From the NCBI RefSeq assembly GCF_900582625.1, contig NZ_UTIQ01000001.1, positions 1-64,000 of the forward strand: a stretch of 64,000 nucleotides of DNA, read 5' to 3'. Each line of letters opens with the position of its first letter. The stretch's first letter is position 1. The notes under the pieces were generated by a model, which saw only the letters and a program-made list of their open reading frames with translations, was not told the origin of the DNA and made no database searches. The position numbers and the translations under genes were made by a program. The DNA comes from Pseudomonas viridiflava. Lineage in GTDB: Bacteria; Pseudomonadota; Gammaproteobacteria; Pseudomonadales; Pseudomonadaceae. Shown one piece after another: positions 24,780 through 33,296 of the stretch.

Positions 24780-26677
24780 AGAGGCTCGCCAAGGTGGGGG
24801 CTCGCTAACGCCAAGCTGAGAACGAATGTGGTGCCACGGTCGGCCGGGTGTTCAACGCCCAGGTGCCCGCCCGTTGCGGCGGCCAGGCTGGCCGACAGCG
24901 TCAAGCCAAGGCCCAGGCCTTGCTCGCCGGGCTTGGTGGTGAAGAACGGCTCGAACAGATGTTTACGCGCTTCGGCATCGATGCCGTGGCCATTGTCGCG
25001 CACGCGCAGCAGGTATTTGCTCTCTTGCACCTCGCCTTCAAGCCACAGCTCTGGCTGCGGTTGCGCCTGCATGGCGTCGAGGGCGTTGCCGATCAGGTTG
25101 ACCAGAATCTGTTCCAGGCGCGTTTGGTTGATGAGCAACTGCACATCGGCGAAGTCGCGGTGCACGGTCAGGCGCATGTCGTCCAGCCGGCCACCGAGCA
25201 ATTGCAGCGCGGCGTCTACGGCTTTGCCGAGCGAGGCCTGGCCCTTGTCGTCGCCGCGCCGGGCGAAGGAGCGCAGGCTGGCGGTGATGCGGCCCATGCG
25301 GTCGATCAGTTCGTTGATGGTGGTGAGGTTGGTGCTGGCCACGTCCAACTGCCCGCGCTGCAGAAAGCGCACGGTGTTGCCCGACAACGTGCGCAGCGCC
25401 GCCAGCGGCTGGTTCAGTTCATGGGCGATGCTGGTGGACATCTGCCCGATGGCGGCGAGCTTGCCAGCCTGCACCAGCTCGTCCTGATAGCGGCGCAGCG
25501 TTTCTTCGGCCTGGCGCCGCTCGCGTATTTGGCCTTTTAGCCGCTCGTTGCTGGCGCGCAGGTCGGCGGTGCGTTCGGTAATCCGACGCTCCAGTTGATT
25601 GTTCGCTTCCTGCAAGGCTTCGCGGGCGGCGAGCCGGGTGGCGATGACCTTGCGCCGCTCGTTCCAGGCGATCAGCAGAAACGCCACGAAGGCAAAGCCC
25701 ACGGCCAGCAGAATGCCCTGATTGATGGCTTGCCGGCGCAGGTCCTGCAGGGGCGTGAGCAAGGTGAAGTTCCACGGCGTGTCGCTGAGCGGCCGGGTCT
25801 GCGCCAGGTAGCTGATGTTGCCGTCGTCCCCCGCCACTTCGGTGTTGGCGGGGAAGGTCAATTTCTCTTCGCCTTCGGCCAGCTTTTCGCGGTCCAGCGG
25901 CTGCAGCTCGTTGAGCGGAAACCAGTAGTACTGCAGGCTGCGGGCAAGTTTTTCTTTGATCTCGTCAGTGAGCGGCACCACCGACTTCAAGCGCCGCGCT
26001 GGATCACTGGACAAGATGATGATGCCGTTTTCATCGCTGACAAACGCTTCCAGCCGCGCCCGCTGCCAGCGCTCTTCCAGCGGTTCCAGGCGCACTTTCA
26101 CCACCGCTACGCCAATGACTTTGCCGTGTTCTTCAAGGCCATGGGCCAGGTAATAACCGGGTTCGCCGTTGGTGCTGCCGATGCCGTAGAAACGCCCCGG
26201 CTGGCTGCGGATGGCGCTCTGGAAATAGGCACGAAACGACAGGTCTTCGCCCAGATAGCTATCCACATCGCGCCAGTTGCTGGTGGCCATCACGCGGCCG
26301 GTGGTGTCCATCACGTAAATGGCGCGGCTGCGGCTGCGGCGGTTCAGGCCTTCGAGGTAATCGTTGACGGTTTGCCGATGCTCTGGCGTTGGATCGGCCA
26401 GCAGCTCGGAGACGCTGGACTCAAGCTCCAACAGGCTGGGCAAATAGGTGTACTTGCTGATCTCGCTTTCAACCGCGCGGGCATGCAGTTCCAGCTGCCG
26501 CTGGCCGTTTTCGCTGAGGCTGCGAATGCCCACGTGCTCACTGGCCCAGAAGCCGACAAAGCCCAGGCCGATCATCAGGGCGATGACCAACGGTGGGAGG
26601 AACAGGTGGCGGATCAGGCGGGGTTTCACGGCGAGTGATGGCGACACGGCGCGATGGAGAGGAGAGTCGCATTTCAT
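24776..26677 (-). CDS. aauS: AauS-like sensor histidine kinase
   Basis: A 633-residue DctB-type membrane kinase. One helix near residues 23-45, a periplasmic Cache-like sensor of about 270 residues, a second helix near 320-340, a coiled coil, HisKA with the histidine in SIAHELNQPLAALRTL, and HATPase with NGHGID and GEQGLGLGLTL. The ATG at 26677 is preceded by AAGG; a GTG immediately upstream is possible. It overlaps aauR by four bases, so the two are co-translated. In Pseudomonas this pair senses glutamate/aspartate-type ligands. Confidence 0.9.
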   Translation of the reverse strand: MKCDSPLHRAVSPSLAVKPRLIRHLFLPPLVIALMIGLGFVGFWASEHVGIRSLSENGQRQLELHARAVESEISKYTYLPSLLELESSVSELLADPTPEHRQTVNDYLEGLNRRSRSRAIYVMDTTGRVMATSNWRDVDSYLGEDLSFRAYFQSAIRSQPGRFYGIGSTNGEPGYYLAHGLEEHGKVIGVAVVKVRLEPLEERWQRARLEAFVSDENGIIILSSDPARRLKSVVPLTDEIKEKLARSLQYYWFPLNELQPLDREKLAEGEEKLTFPANTEVAGDDGNISYLAQTRPLSDTPWNFTLLTPLQDLRRQAINQGILLAVGFAFVAFLLIAWNERRKVIATRLAAREALQEANNQLERRITERTADLRASNERLKGQIRERRQAEETLRRYQDELVQAGKLAAIGQMSTSIAHELNQPLAALRTLSGNTVRFLQRGQLDVASTNLTTINELIDRMGRITASLRSFARRGDDKGQASLGKAVDAALQLLGGRLDDMRLTVHRDFADVQLLINQTRLEQILVNLIGNALDAMQAQPQPELWLEGEVQESKYLLRVRDNGHGIDAEARKHLFEPFFTTKPGEQGLGLGLTLSASLAAATGGHLGVEHPADRGTTFVLSLALASPHLGEPL

Positions 26678-27054
26678 CACATAACCTTTTCTTGCACCTA
26701 GCTACGGCTACTGCGCGAACGCCATCCGCACCCGGGCAGTGCTCGGAATCCTCACGTACTTGAGTACGCTGCGGTTCCTGCGCGCTGGCCGGGTACGGCT
26801 GACGTCCGCTCGCTACGCCTCTTACTGTGGGAAAAGCAGAGCGGTGCAGGGGCTTCTTGCCTCGCTCGACTGGTCATTCTGGATTCCCGCCTTCGCGGGA
26901 ATGACGGAAGTTTTCATGGGTATCCCCGTCATTCCCGCGAAGGCGGGAATCCAGAGTGGCACGTCAAGCAATGCAAGGGGTGTCTCCGCTGCTCTGCTTG
27001 CATCAAGGCGTAGCAAGCGGATGTCAGCGATTATCGGCCAGCCAGCAGATAGCC
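26678..27054. repeat. Repeat-rich gap between aauS and aatP
   Basis: This 377-base gap holds no supported gene. It contains a palindromic element around 26745-26778 (GGAATCCTCA, CGTACT/AGTACG core, then GGTTCC) of a type widespread in Gram-negative genomes. A perfect 29-bp inverted repeat follows at 26879-26907 and 26926-26954 (CTGGATTCCCGCC...GGAATGACGG). In other Pseudomonas the aat and aau genes are separated by ggt and ansB, which are absent here; the repeats may mark that rearrangement. Confidence 0.75.
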
Positions 27055-27789
27055 TCAGTGCTGCAAAATCTTGTTCAAAAAGTGCTGAGTCCGTTCGGCG
27101 CGCTGGTTGATGTCGCCGAAGAATTCTTCCTTCTTGCAGTCTTCAATGATTTTGCCGGCGTCCATGAAGATCACGCGGTCGGCCACTTTGCGGGCGAAGC
27201 CCATTTCGTGGGTTACGCACATCATGGTCATGCCTTCCTGGGCCAGTTGCACCATCACGTCGAGCACTTCGTTGACCATCTCCGGGTCGAGGGCCGACGT
27301 CGGTTCGTCGAACAGCATGACGATGGGGTCCATGGCCAACGCCCGGGCAATCGCCACGCGTTGCTGCTGACCGCCGGAAAGCTGGCCCGGATGCTTGTGT
27401 GCATGCGCCGACAGGCCGACTCGTTCAAGCAATTGCAGCCCCTTGGCGGTGGCCTCTTCCTTGCTGCGGCCGAGCACTTTGATCTGCGCGATCGTCAGGT
27501 TTTCGGTGATGGTCAGGTGCGGGAACAACTCGAAATGCTGGAACACCATGCCCACGCGCGAGCGCAGTTTCGGCAGGTTGGTTTTCGGGTCGGCGATGGA
27601 GGTGCCGTCGACCACGATGTCGCCCTTTTGAAACGGCTCCAGCGCGTTGACGCATTTGATCAGGGTAGATTTACCCGAGCCCGACGGCCCGCACACCACG
27701 ATCACTTCGCCTTTCTGGACTTCGGTGCTGCAATCAGTCAGCACCTGGAAGTCGCCATACCACTTGTTGACGTTCTTGATGGAGATCAT
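27055..27789 (-). CDS. aatP: Acidic amino-acid ABC transporter ATP-binding protein
   Basis: A 244-residue ATPase of the polar amino-acid family (GltL/GlnQ type). Walker [13 protein letters not shown]-loop [13 protein letters not shown], signature [15 protein letters not shown], Walker [15 protein letters not shown] and the H-loop VTHEMGFA are all present. It overlaps aatM by four bases (ATGA). Last gene of aatJ-aatQ-aatM-aatP, expected to import glutamate and aspartate. Confidence 0.94.
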   Translation of the reverse strand: MISIKNVNKWYGDFQVLTDCSTEVQKGEVIVVCGPSGSGKSTLIKCVNALEPFQKGDIVVDGTSIADPKTNLPKLRSRVGMVFQHFELFPHLTITENLTIAQIKVLGRSKEEATAKGLQLLERVGLSAHAHKHPGQLSGGQQQRVAIARALAMDPIVMLFDEPTSALDPEMVNEVLDVMVQLAQEGMTMMCVTHEMGFARKVADRVIFMDAGKIIEDCKKEEFFGDINQRAERTQHFLNKILQH

Positions 27790-28457
27790 ACGGCGAACCT
27801 CTTTTGCAGACGCTTGACCAGCAGCGAGGCGGCAAAGCTGATGGTGAAATAGGTAACCCCGGCGAATATCAGGAACTCGTTGGAGCGCCCGATGATGTCG
27901 CCACTGGCGCGCGAGGCGTTAAGGAAGTCGACCAGGCCAACGGCGTACACCAGCGAGGTGTCCTGGAACAGGATGATGCTTTGCTGCAACAGCAGCGGGG
28001 TCATCTTGCGAAAGGCCTGGGGCAGGATGATCAGGCGCATCACTTGGCCGTAGCTCATGCCCAGCGCTTGCGCCGCGCCCATCTGGCCCTTGGGAATCGA
28101 CTGCACGCCGGCGCGGACGATTTCGCAGAAATACGCCGCTTCAAACATCATGAAGGCGACGATGCACGAAGCGAAGGCACCGATGGGCGTGTCTTCGCCC
28201 GTGATCCAGCGCAGCACGAACGGCACCGCCAAGTAGAACCAGGTGATGACCAGCAGCAGCGGAATGGAGCGGAAGTAGTTGACGTAGGCGCCAGCCAAGT
28301 TGGCCAGCAGCTTGTTGTGCGACAGGCGCATCAGCGCCAATACGGTGCCGAGAATAATGCCGCCGACCACGCCCAGCGCCATCAATTGCAGGGTCAGAAT
28401 CATGCCGTTCCACAAGCCCGGCAAGGCCGGAACGATGCCCGAGAAGTCGAGTTCCAT
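27786..28457 (-). CDS. aatM: Acidic amino-acid ABC transporter permease
   Basis: A 223-residue inner-membrane permease of the HisM/GltK class with about five helices. The EAA loop contacting the ATPase reads [20 protein letters not shown]. The ATG at 28457 overlaps the aatQ stop by one base (TGATG). It forms a heterodimeric pore with AatQ. Confidence 0.93.
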   Translation of the reverse strand: MELDFSGIVPALPGLWNGMILTLQLMALGVVGGIILGTVLALMRLSHNKLLANLAGAYVNYFRSIPLLLVITWFYLAVPFVLRWITGEDTPIGAFASCIVAFMMFEAAYFCEIVRAGVQSIPKGQMGAAQALGMSYGQVMRLIILPQAFRKMTPLLLQQSIILFQDTSLVYAVGLVDFLNASRASGDIIGRSNEFLIFAGVTYFTISFAASLLVKRLQKRFAV

Positions 28458-29203
28458 CACTTACCCCCTACGGAAATCAGGCCCGGCACCGCGACTTTTT
28501 TCTCCACCACGCGCATCAGCAACATCAGGCTCATGTTCAAGGTGAAATAGATCAGCGTGGCGAGGGTAAACGCCTCAAACAGGTTGGCGGAAAACTCGGC
28601 GGTCTGTTTGGTCTGCGCGAGCAGTTCCATCAGGCCGATCAGGGAGGCAACCGAAGAGTTTTTGAACACGTTCAAGAACTCGGAGGTAAGCGGCGGAATA
28701 ATGATGCGGTAAGCCTGCGGCAGCAGCACGTTCCAGTAGATTTGCGCCAGGCTGAAGCCCATGGCTCGCGCGGCGGATTCCTGGCCACGGGGCAGCGCCT
28801 GAATGCCGGTGCGCACTTGCTCGCATACCCGCGCGGCGGTGAACAGGCCCAGGCAAACGACCACGCTCAGGTAAGCCGAGGTGGTGGGATTCAAGTCTTG
28901 CTTGTACCAATCCTGCAGGTTTTGCGGCAGCAGATCGGGCACCAGGAAGTACCAGATAAACAGCTGCACCAGCAGCGGCACGTTGCGAAACAGCTCGACG
29001 TAGCAGGTAGCGATGCCGGCCACCAGCCGGTTTGGCATGGTGCGCATAATGCCCAGCACCGAACCCAACAGCAGCGCGACAATCCAGGCCACGACGGCAA
29101 TGGCGATGGTCCAGCCCAAGCCGGAAATGAACCAGTCGAGATAGGTCTCGCTGCCCACGCCGGTGGACCTGAAGAACACATTCCAGTCCCATTTGTAATT
29201 CAT
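28457..29203 (-). CDS. aatQ: Acidic amino-acid ABC transporter permease
   Basis: A 248-residue permease of the GltJ class. The family-typical N-terminus (MNYKWDWNVFF...YLDWFISGLGWTIAIA) and the EAA loop GIQALPRGQESAARAMGFSL are present. It is separated from aatJ by 113 bases carrying a stem-loop that may protect the abundant binding-protein message. Partner of AatM. Confidence 0.93.
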   Translation of the reverse strand: MNYKWDWNVFFRSTGVGSETYLDWFISGLGWTIAIAVVAWIVALLLGSVLGIMRTMPNRLVAGIATCYVELFRNVPLLVQLFIWYFLVPDLLPQNLQDWYKQDLNPTTSAYLSVVVCLGLFTAARVCEQVRTGIQALPRGQESAARAMGFSLAQIYWNVLLPQAYRIIIPPLTSEFLNVFKNSSVASLIGLMELLAQTKQTAEFSANLFEAFTLATLIYFTLNMSLMLLMRVVEKKVAVPGLISVGGK

Positions 29204-29272
29204 TCGGGTCTCCCCTCAGATCGTTCGAAAGACACAGGCTAGCCGCGGTCCGCGCAAACGGCACGCAGCACT

Positions 29273-29299
29273 CTCCCGAGCGCTTGGCGCACTCGGGAG
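29273..29299 (-). terminator. Stem-loop between aatJ and aatQ
   Basis: CTCCCGAG (29273-29280) and CTCGGGAG (29292-29299) form an 8-bp stem with an 11-base loop, just after aatJ. There is no U-tract on the minus strand. Such stems commonly let the binding protein be made in excess over the permease genes. Confidence 0.6.
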
Positions 29300-29316
29300 G
29301 TACGGTCAGAGAGGGA

Positions 29317-30231
29317 TCAGGACTTTTTGTCGTCAGCCGCTTTGTCGGTCGGGTTGGCGATCAGGGCCTTGAGTTCTTCGCTCATTGGGAAGTTCAGGTT
29401 CAGGCCTTTTGGTGGGATGGGCTTCATAAACCATTTGTCGAAAATGGCATTGATTTCGCCCGACTTGTAGACACCGACGATGGCGTCATCGACGGCCTTT
29501 TTGAAGGGTTCATCGCCCTTGCGCACCATGCAGCCGTAAATTTCATACGACTGCGGCGTGCCGGTGACGGCCCAATCATCGGCGCGCTTGGCTTTGGCGG
29601 CTTCGCCGGCCAGCAAGGCGTCATCCATCATGAACGCCACGGCGCGACCCGACTCCAGCATCTGGAACGATTCGCCGTGGTCTTTGGCCGAGATCACGTT
29701 CATGCCCATCTGCTTGTCGGCGTTCATGGACTTGAGAATGCGCTCGGACGTGGTGCCGGCGGTGGTCACCACGTTCTTGCCTTTGAGGTCGGCGAAGTCT
29801 TTGTACACCGAGTCTTTTTTCGACAGCAGACGGGTGCCGATTTCGAAAATGCCCACGGAGAAATCGACTTGCTGCTGGCGTTCCACGTTGTTGGTGGTGG
29901 AACCGCATTCCACGTCGACGGTGCCGTTCTGCACCAACGGAATACGGGTTTGCGAGGTGACCAGGTTGTACTTGACCTTGAGGTCGGGCATGTCGAGGTC
30001 TTTCTTCAGCGCTTCGACAATTTTCAATTGCAGGTCGTGGGAGTAGCCCATCGGCTTGCCGCTGGCGTCGGCGATGTAAGAGAACGGGATGGAGGCGTCA
30101 CGGTGACCGAGGGTGATCACGCCCGACTCTTTGATTTTTTTCAGGGTGCCGGTCAGTTCGGCGGCAACAGCGTGGGGAGCAAGCAGAGCGGCGGCCATGG
30201 CTGCGCCCAGGAGATGGGGGACGATGCGCAT
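29317..30231 (-). CDS. aatJ: Acidic amino-acid ABC transporter periplasmic binding protein
   Basis: A 304-residue exported solute-binding protein (SBP family 3, GltI type). Signal peptide to about residue 24 (AAMAAALLAPHAVA). The mature chain begins with GTLKKIKESGVITLGHRDAS, and the family region VECGSTTNNVERQQQVDFS near residue 115 is intact. ATG at 30231 has GAGGAAA upstream. First gene of the operon; a sigma-54 promoter and two AauR-type sites lie upstream. Confidence 0.94.
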   Translation of the reverse strand: MRIVPHLLGAAMAAALLAPHAVAAELTGTLKKIKESGVITLGHRDASIPFSYIADASGKPMGYSHDLQLKIVEALKKDLDMPDLKVKYNLVTSQTRIPLVQNGTVDVECGSTTNNVERQQQVDFSVGIFEIGTRLLSKKDSVYKDFADLKGKNVVTTAGTTSERILKSMNADKQMGMNVISAKDHGESFQMLESGRAVAFMMDDALLAGEAAKAKRADDWAVTGTPQSYEIYGCMVRKGDEPFKKAVDDAIVGVYKSGEINAIFDKWFMKPIPPKGLNLNFPMSEELKALIANPTDKAADDKKS

Positions 30232-30340
30232 CAAATTTCCTCAATGTTGTTTTTTTTATGGAGCCAGTTCGCTGGCCCTTTTGTGCGTTGCCGGCTCGCC
30301 ACCTGTAGCGGCTGGCGTAACGAGCAGTCATTGGGGATAG

Positions 30341-30356
30341 AGCATGTCTTGTGCCA
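30341..30356 (-). promoter_or_regulatory. Sigma-54 promoter of aatJQMP
   Basis: Read on the minus strand: TGGCAC, five bases, ATGC, matching the TGGCAC-N5-TTGC consensus with one mismatch and exact GG-to-GC spacing. It lies about 110 bases before the aatJ start. A sigma-54 promoter is expected because the adjacent regulator AauR is an NtrC-class activator. Confidence 0.85.
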
Positions 30357-30432
30357 AGGTCATCGCCATAGCTTAAATTACTGATTATTAAGGATGTTTT
30401 AGGAATACACGGGAAATACCTTACGCAAAATG

Positions 30433-30478
30433 TACGGATTTCCGAATACCTCCATCAGACCGCGTTCGGAAAACCGAG
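30433..30478. promoter_or_regulatory. Two AauR-type upstream activator sites
   Basis: TACGG-ATTT-CCGAA (30433-30446) and TTCGG-AAAA-CCGAG (30465-30478) each differ by one base from the inverted repeat TTCGG-N4-CCGAA that I recall as the AauR site of P. putida. Their starts are 32 bp apart, about three helical turns, and they lie 77-122 bp upstream of the sigma-54 -24 element, a usual enhancer distance. Confidence 0.8.
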
Positions 30479-30632
30479 CGCCGGACGCTGTGCAGATTGA
30501 CGCGCTGGATCACCTGATTGGCGCAGTCGGGCAAGCCGGTGCGCTGGCCGTTGGGCACACTGCGGGGCATGGATTTTCACCTAGGCTGATTCGACCGACC
30601 GTGCCGTGAGCACGACTATGCAGGAGAGCATG

Positions 30633-31805
30633 ATGTCCAGAGGCGTTCCGATTCCCCGTCACCCCGACAACGATTACTCCACCGAACAGGCCACCGTGCG
30701 CCGCGAGTTCATCAAGGCGCAAACCGGTGCCGCACTCGACACTGTTGGCCAATACGCCATCGACCCAGAAGTCACGCGCGGCAACATCGAAAATTTTATC
30801 GGCGTGGTGCAAATGCCCCTCGGCCTGGCCGGCCCGCTGCGCATTGAGGGCGAACATGCGCGTGGCGATTTCTACATTCCCATGGCCACCACCGAAGGCA
30901 CGCTGTTGGCCAGCTACAGCCGTGGCATGCGCGCCATCAGCGCCTCGGGAGGGGTAAAAACCACCGTGGTCAAACACTCCATGCAGCGCGCCCCGGTGTT
31001 TATGTTCAACGACGCCCTGCAGGCGCGCGAATTCGGCGCCTGGCTGGTGAGCGAGTTTGAAACCATCAAGGCTGTCACCGAAACCACCACCCGCAGCGGC
31101 AAACTGTTCGAGATCGAGCAGTACCCGGTGGCGAACATGCTCTACACCCGCTTTTGCTACACCACGGGCGATGCCGCCGGGCAGAACATGACCAGCAAAG
31201 CGACGTATGCCGCCTGCGAATGGATCAAGGCTAACCATCCGCTTCAGCCGCGCTACATTCTTTCCGGCGCCATCGACACCGACAAAAAACACTCGGCCAT
31301 GAACATGATCCAGACCCGTGGCAAACGGGTGATCGCCGAGTTCACCCTCAAGCGTGAAGTGGCCCATGAACTGCTGCGCGTTGACCCGGCCAACCTGTAT
31401 CGCTACCGGCAAATTGCCGCAGTGGGCGCCATTCAAGCCGGTGCCGCGTACAGCGGTGCGCATTCGGCCAATGGCTTGGCGGCGCTGTTTATCGCCACCG
31501 GGCAAGACGCCGCCAACGTGGCTGAATCCCATGGCGGCATTACCTACGGCCAACTGCTGGATAACGGCGATTACTACTGGTCGGTCACCCTGCCCGCCGT
31601 CATTTGCGCCACCCATGGCGGCGGCACCAGCCTGCCAACCCAGCGCGAGTGCCTGCAAATGCTCGACTGTTACGGCGCCGGCAAGGCCGACAAGCTGGCG
31701 GAAATCATCGCCGCCGTGGTGCTGGCTGGCGATGTGTCACTGACCTCGGCGATTTTGGCTGGCGATTGGGTGAGCAGCCATGAGGCACTGGGGCGTAATC
31801 GCTAA
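30633..31805 (+). CDS. Hydroxymethylglutaryl-CoA reductase, class I-like
   Basis: A 390-residue soluble reductase resembling the catalytic half of class I HMG-CoA reductases. ENFIGVVQMPLGLAGPL, the catalytic Glu in ATTEG, the Asp/Lys region SGAIDTDKKHSAMN, the Asp in GQDAAN, GGGTSLPTQ, and the C-terminal His in SSHEALGRNR are all present. AGGAG sits six bases before the ATG at 30633; upstream GTG/ATG codons are less well placed. No other mevalonate-pathway gene is visible. It may serve mevalonate breakdown, secondary metabolism, or an analogous CoA-ester reduction. The upstream region is shared with the aatJ control sites. Confidence 0.88.
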   Translation: MSRGVPIPRHPDNDYSTEQATVRREFIKAQTGAALDTVGQYAIDPEVTRGNIENFIGVVQMPLGLAGPLRIEGEHARGDFYIPMATTEGTLLASYSRGMRAISASGGVKTTVVKHSMQRAPVFMFNDALQAREFGAWLVSEFETIKAVTETTTRSGKLFEIEQYPVANMLYTRFCYTTGDAAGQNMTSKATYAACEWIKANHPLQPRYILSGAIDTDKKHSAMNMIQTRGKRVIAEFTLKREVAHELLRVDPANLYRYRQIAAVGAIQAGAAYSGAHSANGLAALFIATGQDAANVAESHGGITYGQLLDNGDYYWSVTLPAVICATHGGGTSLPTQRECLQMLDCYGAGKADKLAEIIAAVVLAGDVSLTSAILAGDWVSSHEALGRNR

Positions 31806-31827
31806 GGCGCTGTAGGCAGATCAAAAA

Positions 31828-31852
31828 ATCGCGGCTGAAGCCGCTCCCACAG
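31828..31852. repeat. REP element
   Basis: ATCGCGGCTGAAGCCGCTCC followed by CACAG: a single Pseudomonas REP palindrome, 22 bases after the HMG-CoA reductase stop and before the convergent dctA-like gene. It likely acts as a 3' stem for both. Confidence 0.85.
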
Positions 31853-31879
31853 GTTGCATGGGAGCGTGCTTGCTGGCTG

Positions 31880-33190
31880 CTACAGAGACTTGGCGGTCAG
31901 TTCCTTGGCGCGGGCGCTTTCCTGTTTCTGCGCCGCCACCTCACGCTGCGCGGTGGCCAGGTCGAAGGCGTTGTCCCATTTGGCGATGGCGATGGTGCCG
32001 ATGCCGTTGCCTATCAGGTTGGTCACCGCCCGCGCTTCGTTGAGGAAGCGGTCGATGCCCAGCAGCAGCACCAGCCCTACCAGTGGAATGGAGTGAATCG
32101 TGGTCAGCGTCGCGGCCAAGGTCACAAAGCCGGCGCCGGCTACCCCGGCCGAACCTTTGGAGGTCAGCAGCAACACGCCCAGCAACACCATTTGGTCCCA
32201 CATGGTCAGCGGCGTATTGGTGGCCTGGGCGACGAAGATCGCCGCCATGGTCAAGTAGATGCAGGTGCCGTCGGCGTTGAAGGTGTAGCCGGTCGGCAGC
32301 ACCATGCCCACCACTGATTTCCTGCAGCCCAGCTTTTCCAGTTTGACCATCATGCGCGGCAGCACGGCTTCGGTTGAACAGGTGCCGAGCGTGACCAGGA
32401 TTTCATCTTTGAAGTAACGCAAAAACTGCAGCAAAGGCAGCCCGGACCACCTCGCCACCGTGCCCAGCACCACGACGATAAACACCAGCGTGGTCAGGTA
32501 CAGCGCGACAAGCAATTGGCCCAGCGACAGCAAAGTGCCAATGCCGTATTTGCCGATGGTGAACGCCATGCCGGCACCGGCGCCGAGCGGCGCCAGGCGC
32601 ATGACCATGCCGACGATTTTGAACAGCCCTTGCAGGAACAGGTCGATGGTGTTGATCAGCGGCTTGCTCACCTCGCCCATCTGCACCAGCGCCACGCCCA
32701 TCAGCACCGAGATCAAAATCACCTGCAGCATGGAGCCTTTGGCGAAGGCGTCGATAAAGGTGTGCGGAATGATGTTGAGGAAGAAATCCACCGCGCCGCC
32801 CTGCTCGCTTGCGACCTGGGTGTACTTGCCGATGGCGCTGCCATCAAGCGATTCGGTGTTGATGTTCATGCCCACGCCGGGCTTGAGCACATTGACCACC
32901 ACCAGGCCAATGACCAGGGCGATTGTGGAAAGAATTTCAAAATAGATAAGCGCCTTGACGCCGATGCGCCCCACTTCCTTGATGCTGCCCATTTTGGCGA
33001 TGCCGACCACCACGGTGCCGAAAATGATCGGCGCTAGGAGCATTTTGATCAGTTTGATAAAGCCGTCTGCCAAGGGTTGCAGGCGGGCTGCGAATTGCGG
33101 TTCGACGTAACCCAGTACCGCGCCGATGGCGATACCGATCAGGACCTGAACATACAGCTGGCCATACCAGCGCGTTCTGGACGTTTGCAT
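31880..33190 (-). CDS. DctA-like C4-dicarboxylate/cation symporter
   Basis: A 436-residue carrier of the dicarboxylate/amino acid:cation symporter family, very close in pattern to DctA (LYVQVLIGIAIGAVLGYVEP at the start, MAFTIGKYGIGTLLSLGQLL midway). The serine-rich hairpin reads GTCSTEAVLPRM where E. coli DctA has GTSSSESALPRM, and the transport motif reads GYTFNADGTCIYLTMA. Two ATGs (33193, 33190) follow GAGGTG. It lies downstream of the D-tartrate dehydratase gene and a terminator, so it likely imports tartrate or a related C4-dicarboxylate. Confidence 0.9.
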   Translation of the reverse strand: MQTSRTRWYGQLYVQVLIGIAIGAVLGYVEPQFAARLQPLADGFIKLIKMLLAPIIFGTVVVGIAKMGSIKEVGRIGVKALIYFEILSTIALVIGLVVVNVLKPGVGMNINTESLDGSAIGKYTQVASEQGGAVDFFLNIIPHTFIDAFAKGSMLQVILISVLMGVALVQMGEVSKPLINTIDLFLQGLFKIVGMVMRLAPLGAGAGMAFTIGKYGIGTLLSLGQLLVALYLTTLVFIVVVLGTVARWSGLPLLQFLRYFKDEILVTLGTCSTEAVLPRMMVKLEKLGCRKSVVGMVLPTGYTFNADGTCIYLTMAAIFVAQATNTPLTMWDQMVLLGVLLLTSKGSAGVAGAGFVTLAATLTTIHSIPLVGLVLLLGIDRFLNEARAVTNLIGNGIGTIAIAKWDNAFDLATAQREVAAQKQESARAKELTAKSL

Positions 33191-33250
33191 CATGCACCTC
33201 GTTTTATTGTTGTGTTCGGTGGGTGTGACCGGGCGCCTGTGCGGCGCGCT

Positions 33251-33286
33251 AAAAAAGCCACTGCCCCGCATGTGGCGAGGCAGTGG
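33251..33286 (-). terminator. Rho-independent terminator of the tartrate dehydratase gene
   Basis: On the minus strand CCACTGCC pairs with GGCAGTGG (33279-33286 with 33258-33265) and is followed by CTTTTTT. It begins 10 bases after the dehydratase stop, so the carrier gene downstream needs read-through or its own promoter. Confidence 0.85.
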
Positions 33287-33296
33287 AAATGCTCAA

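Noticed and set aside
26739..27110. A 123-codon frame in the aauS-aatP gap
   Set aside because: It runs through palindromic dispersed repeats and into antisense of aatP, with no ribosome site or family resemblance.
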